Of a stretch of 64,000 nucleotides of DNA, positions 63,501 to 64,000 are shown piece after piece. Numbering within the stretch: the first letter of the stretch is position 1; each line of letters opens with the position of its first letter. The notes beneath the pieces were generated by a model. The model was given only the letters and a program-made list of their open reading frames with translations, had not been told where the DNA came from and did no database searches. This DNA is from Actinokineospora xionganensis (GTDB lineage: Bacteria > Actinomycetota > Actinomycetes > Mycobacteriales > Pseudonocardiaceae). Position numbers and translations under genes: made by a program. The stretch is from NCBI RefSeq assembly GCF_014323725.1, contig NZ_JABVED010000003.1:248001-312000 (forward strand). The letters are read 5' to 3'.

Positions 63501-63680
63501 CGCGGGACGCCGGACCTCGGAAACCCGGATCTGTCCACTTTGGAGGCGGCGATCGACGCCAAGATCGGCGTCGGGGCCCGGACCGGCGCGGTCTGCGGCG
63601 GCCGGGCCCTCGACCGCGTCGCGGCGGTGGCCGAACTGCGCGCGGTGCTGGGCGCAGGTCAGCCCACGCGCCCGCGATAG
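60525..63680 (+). CDS. AfsR/SARP-type regulator (wHTH-BTAD-NB-ARC-TPR)
   Basis: The 1051-residue product has an OmpR-like winged helix (VQVDLLGPLRVSGSELGG, LIAALWAEQPPTNALHTLVSRLRRAVG, residues about 10-95), a BTAD domain (about 100-245, VDVHEFERLVTEGRAALRDG), an NB-ARC ATPase with Walker A GPGGAGKT (about residue 285), CLVVFDNCEHL and GLPLALELAAARL, then TPR-like helices to the end. There is no C-terminal LuxR helix-turn-helix. Such proteins are large, ATP-dependent transcription activators of secondary metabolism or development. GAGGGGGAA lies eight bases before ATG 60525. It is monocistronic and no biosynthetic cluster is adjacent, so the target is unknown. Confidence 0.9.
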   Translation: MRAVTPWQAGRVQVDLLGPLRVSGSELGGTRLRMLLGRLALEPGKVVTTPTLIAALWAEQPPTNALHTLVSRLRRAVGAEVVESDPNGYRLAIGPADVDVHEFERLVTEGRAALRDGRVAAAADTLRAALALWRGPALAGIQDAPFAGPVITRLDELRIAAREDKVEADLRLGTEVIAELTAMTAAHPLRERPAGQLMRALALAGRQADALAAYERVRAALADELGVDPAAELRDLHLAVLRGDLAPAKPNRGLPAARTSFVGRRSELAAVGDLLKSSRLVTLVGPGGAGKTRLSVELAATVDGPVWFVELAAVRAPEDVSAAVLAALGVRESPLMEGPGMRAHAAFDRVAEVLSGQRCLVVFDNCEHLIVTAAAFADALLARCPRLTVLATSREALAITGEAVFQVGPLALPADTSAEEVAGSDAVRLFADRASAAAPGFAVDADAVEICRRLDGLPLALELAAARLRSMTVRQVADRLDDRFRLLTGGSRTSLPRHRTLRAVVEWSWGLLDDAERDLAARLSVFHAPGTLEAVAAVAEQPAEDVVYVLASLVEKSLVLVGDGRDGQVRYRMLETVRAYAAERLDESGATPRIRDLFGRHFLALVEETEPKLRTGEQIHWLARLKADQENLIAALRYAITVVDADLACRLAVRAMWFWLLVGGQQEAPAFATQASALPGPAPAHARAALRTIGAFDPQGGIPQSDVLGELLAELAATDAIEHYPMLGMVGPMLTSLSGDVEGAIAELESRLDHPDLWTRGISLLALAFVRENFSEPEGIDDLARRALAAFRETGDRWGQGIAIWTLAEHQSLRGEHAAAIAAHRESLRLVEELGALDEIPTLMGKLGIQLTRAGEPEAGERALLDAITLARGRGPAENVAALYAWLSTVLRQRGQLVRAREVLAEAEAAMVDVPVWAPHWWVAHLVARAQISVEAGHADSAFADLREGFDAIQALPDLPVTAAVAEATAGALMCAGDATAAARLLGISVAIRGTPDLGNPDLSTLEAAIDAKIGVGARTGAVCGGRALDRVAAVAELRAVLGAGQPTRPR

Positions 63681-64000
63681 GCCCGCAGCGCCAACGGGAA
63701 GAACACCGCGGCGATCCCAAGCGCCCAGACGAACGCCCAGCCTGCGTGCGCCGTCCAGTCGCCGCCGAGCAGCAGGCCGCGGCCCGCCTCGGTGAGGTGG
63801 GTGACCGGGTTGATGTCGACCCACGCGCGCAGCCAGCCCGGCATGGTCGACGAGTCGACGAACACGTTGCTGCCGAAGGTAAGCGGAAAGATGAAGACCA
63901 ACAGCGTGCCGGGCACCGCCTGCGGGGTCTTGACCAGCATGCCGACCCAGACCGACACCCAGCACAGGCACAGCCCGAACAGGATCATCAGGCCGGCGGC
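63659..64000 (-). CDS. ABC-2 type transporter permease, C-terminal part (runs off the window)
   Basis: The visible 113 residues end a DrrB-like ABC-2 permease: VPGTLLVFIFPLTFGSNVFVDSSTMPGWLRAWVDINPVTHLTEAGRGLLLGG with the usual NPVTHLTEA motif, and a final helix (WAFVWALGIAAVFFPLALRAY). Such permeases pair with an ATPase and export antibiotics, lipids or polysaccharides. Both the N-terminal half and the ATPase lie outside the window. The end overlaps the AfsR-like gene by 22 bases in convergent orientation. Confidence 0.88.
   Translation of the reverse strand, partial: AAGLMILFGLCLCWVSVWVGMLVKTPQAVPGTLLVFIFPLTFGSNVFVDSSTMPGWLRAWVDINPVTHLTEAGRGLLLGGDWTAHAGWAFVWALGIAAVFFPLALRAYRGRVG

Overview
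The window is high-GC actinobacterial chromosome with GC-rich third codon positions, frequent GTG starts, ATGA/GTGA stop-start overlaps and several apparently leaderless genes. Gene content and order match the Mycobacterium tuberculosis region running from the Rv3658c tad cluster through topA, ppa, dacB, tilS, hpt, ftsH, the fol and pan genes, lysS and lsr2 to clpC1. The Lsr2, ClpC and DUF3180-type genes, a DUF3558-like lipoprotein and long disordered extensions point to Pseudonocardiaceae; the genus is not determinable from sequence alone. I saw no phage, insertion sequence, CRISPR array or biosynthetic cluster. This is core chromosome with lineage-specific embellishments.

Layout. 1-2807: Tad/Flp pilus operon (tadB, tadC, a 59-residue DUF4244 pilin-like gene, two TadE-like genes) with a degenerate tandem repeat between tadB and tadC. 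3126-5356: a stand-alone prim-pol domain gene, a 626-base gap and a lipoprotein. 5353-7680 (minus): the DEAH helicase that habitually accompanies this Tad cluster. 7922-11706: K+-independent H+-pyrophosphatase, a lipoprotein, and a small leaderless gene with a LexA-type SOS box. 11852-18330: topA, a small membrane protein, an MFS-thymidylate kinase fusion with a degraded kinase P-loop, and DNA polymerase III delta-prime. 18456-24967: exported protein, tRNA-Thr(CGU), VOC protein, flavin-type oxidoreductase, and a Ser/Thr kinase-membrane protein operon divergent from a Thr/Pro-rich surface protein. 24960-31969: F420-type monooxygenase, LysR regulator, thioesterase, glyA, marR-MFS efflux operon, intradiol dioxygenase-like lipoprotein.

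32071-48642: ppa, a giant 1843-residue D,D-carboxypeptidase, a DUF2342 metalloprotease-like gene, tilS, hpt, ftsH, the folate operon folE-folP-folB-folK, DUF3180, and a repeat-rich DUF6779-type membrane protein. 48643-56652: a pseudogene, a PrsW-type protease, a DUF2520 dehydrogenase-like gene, panC-panD-coaX (CoA synthesis), a frameshifted methyltransferase, lysS, lsr2. 56729-64000: an FhuF-like 2Fe-2S protein with an upstream iron box, clpC, an AfsR/SARP-like regulator, and the end of an ABC-2 permease.

Most notable: two membrane proteins with long cytosolic disordered regions built from short repeated Thr/Ser motifs (ten TTYFxP-like in the carboxypeptidase, about fifteen ETSxGM in the DUF6779-type protein), with a Ser/Thr kinase operon in the same window. 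The SOS-box gene, iron box, paired MarR operators and repeated tadB-tadC junction are further specific observations. All functions are inferred by reading the sequence; no searches were run.
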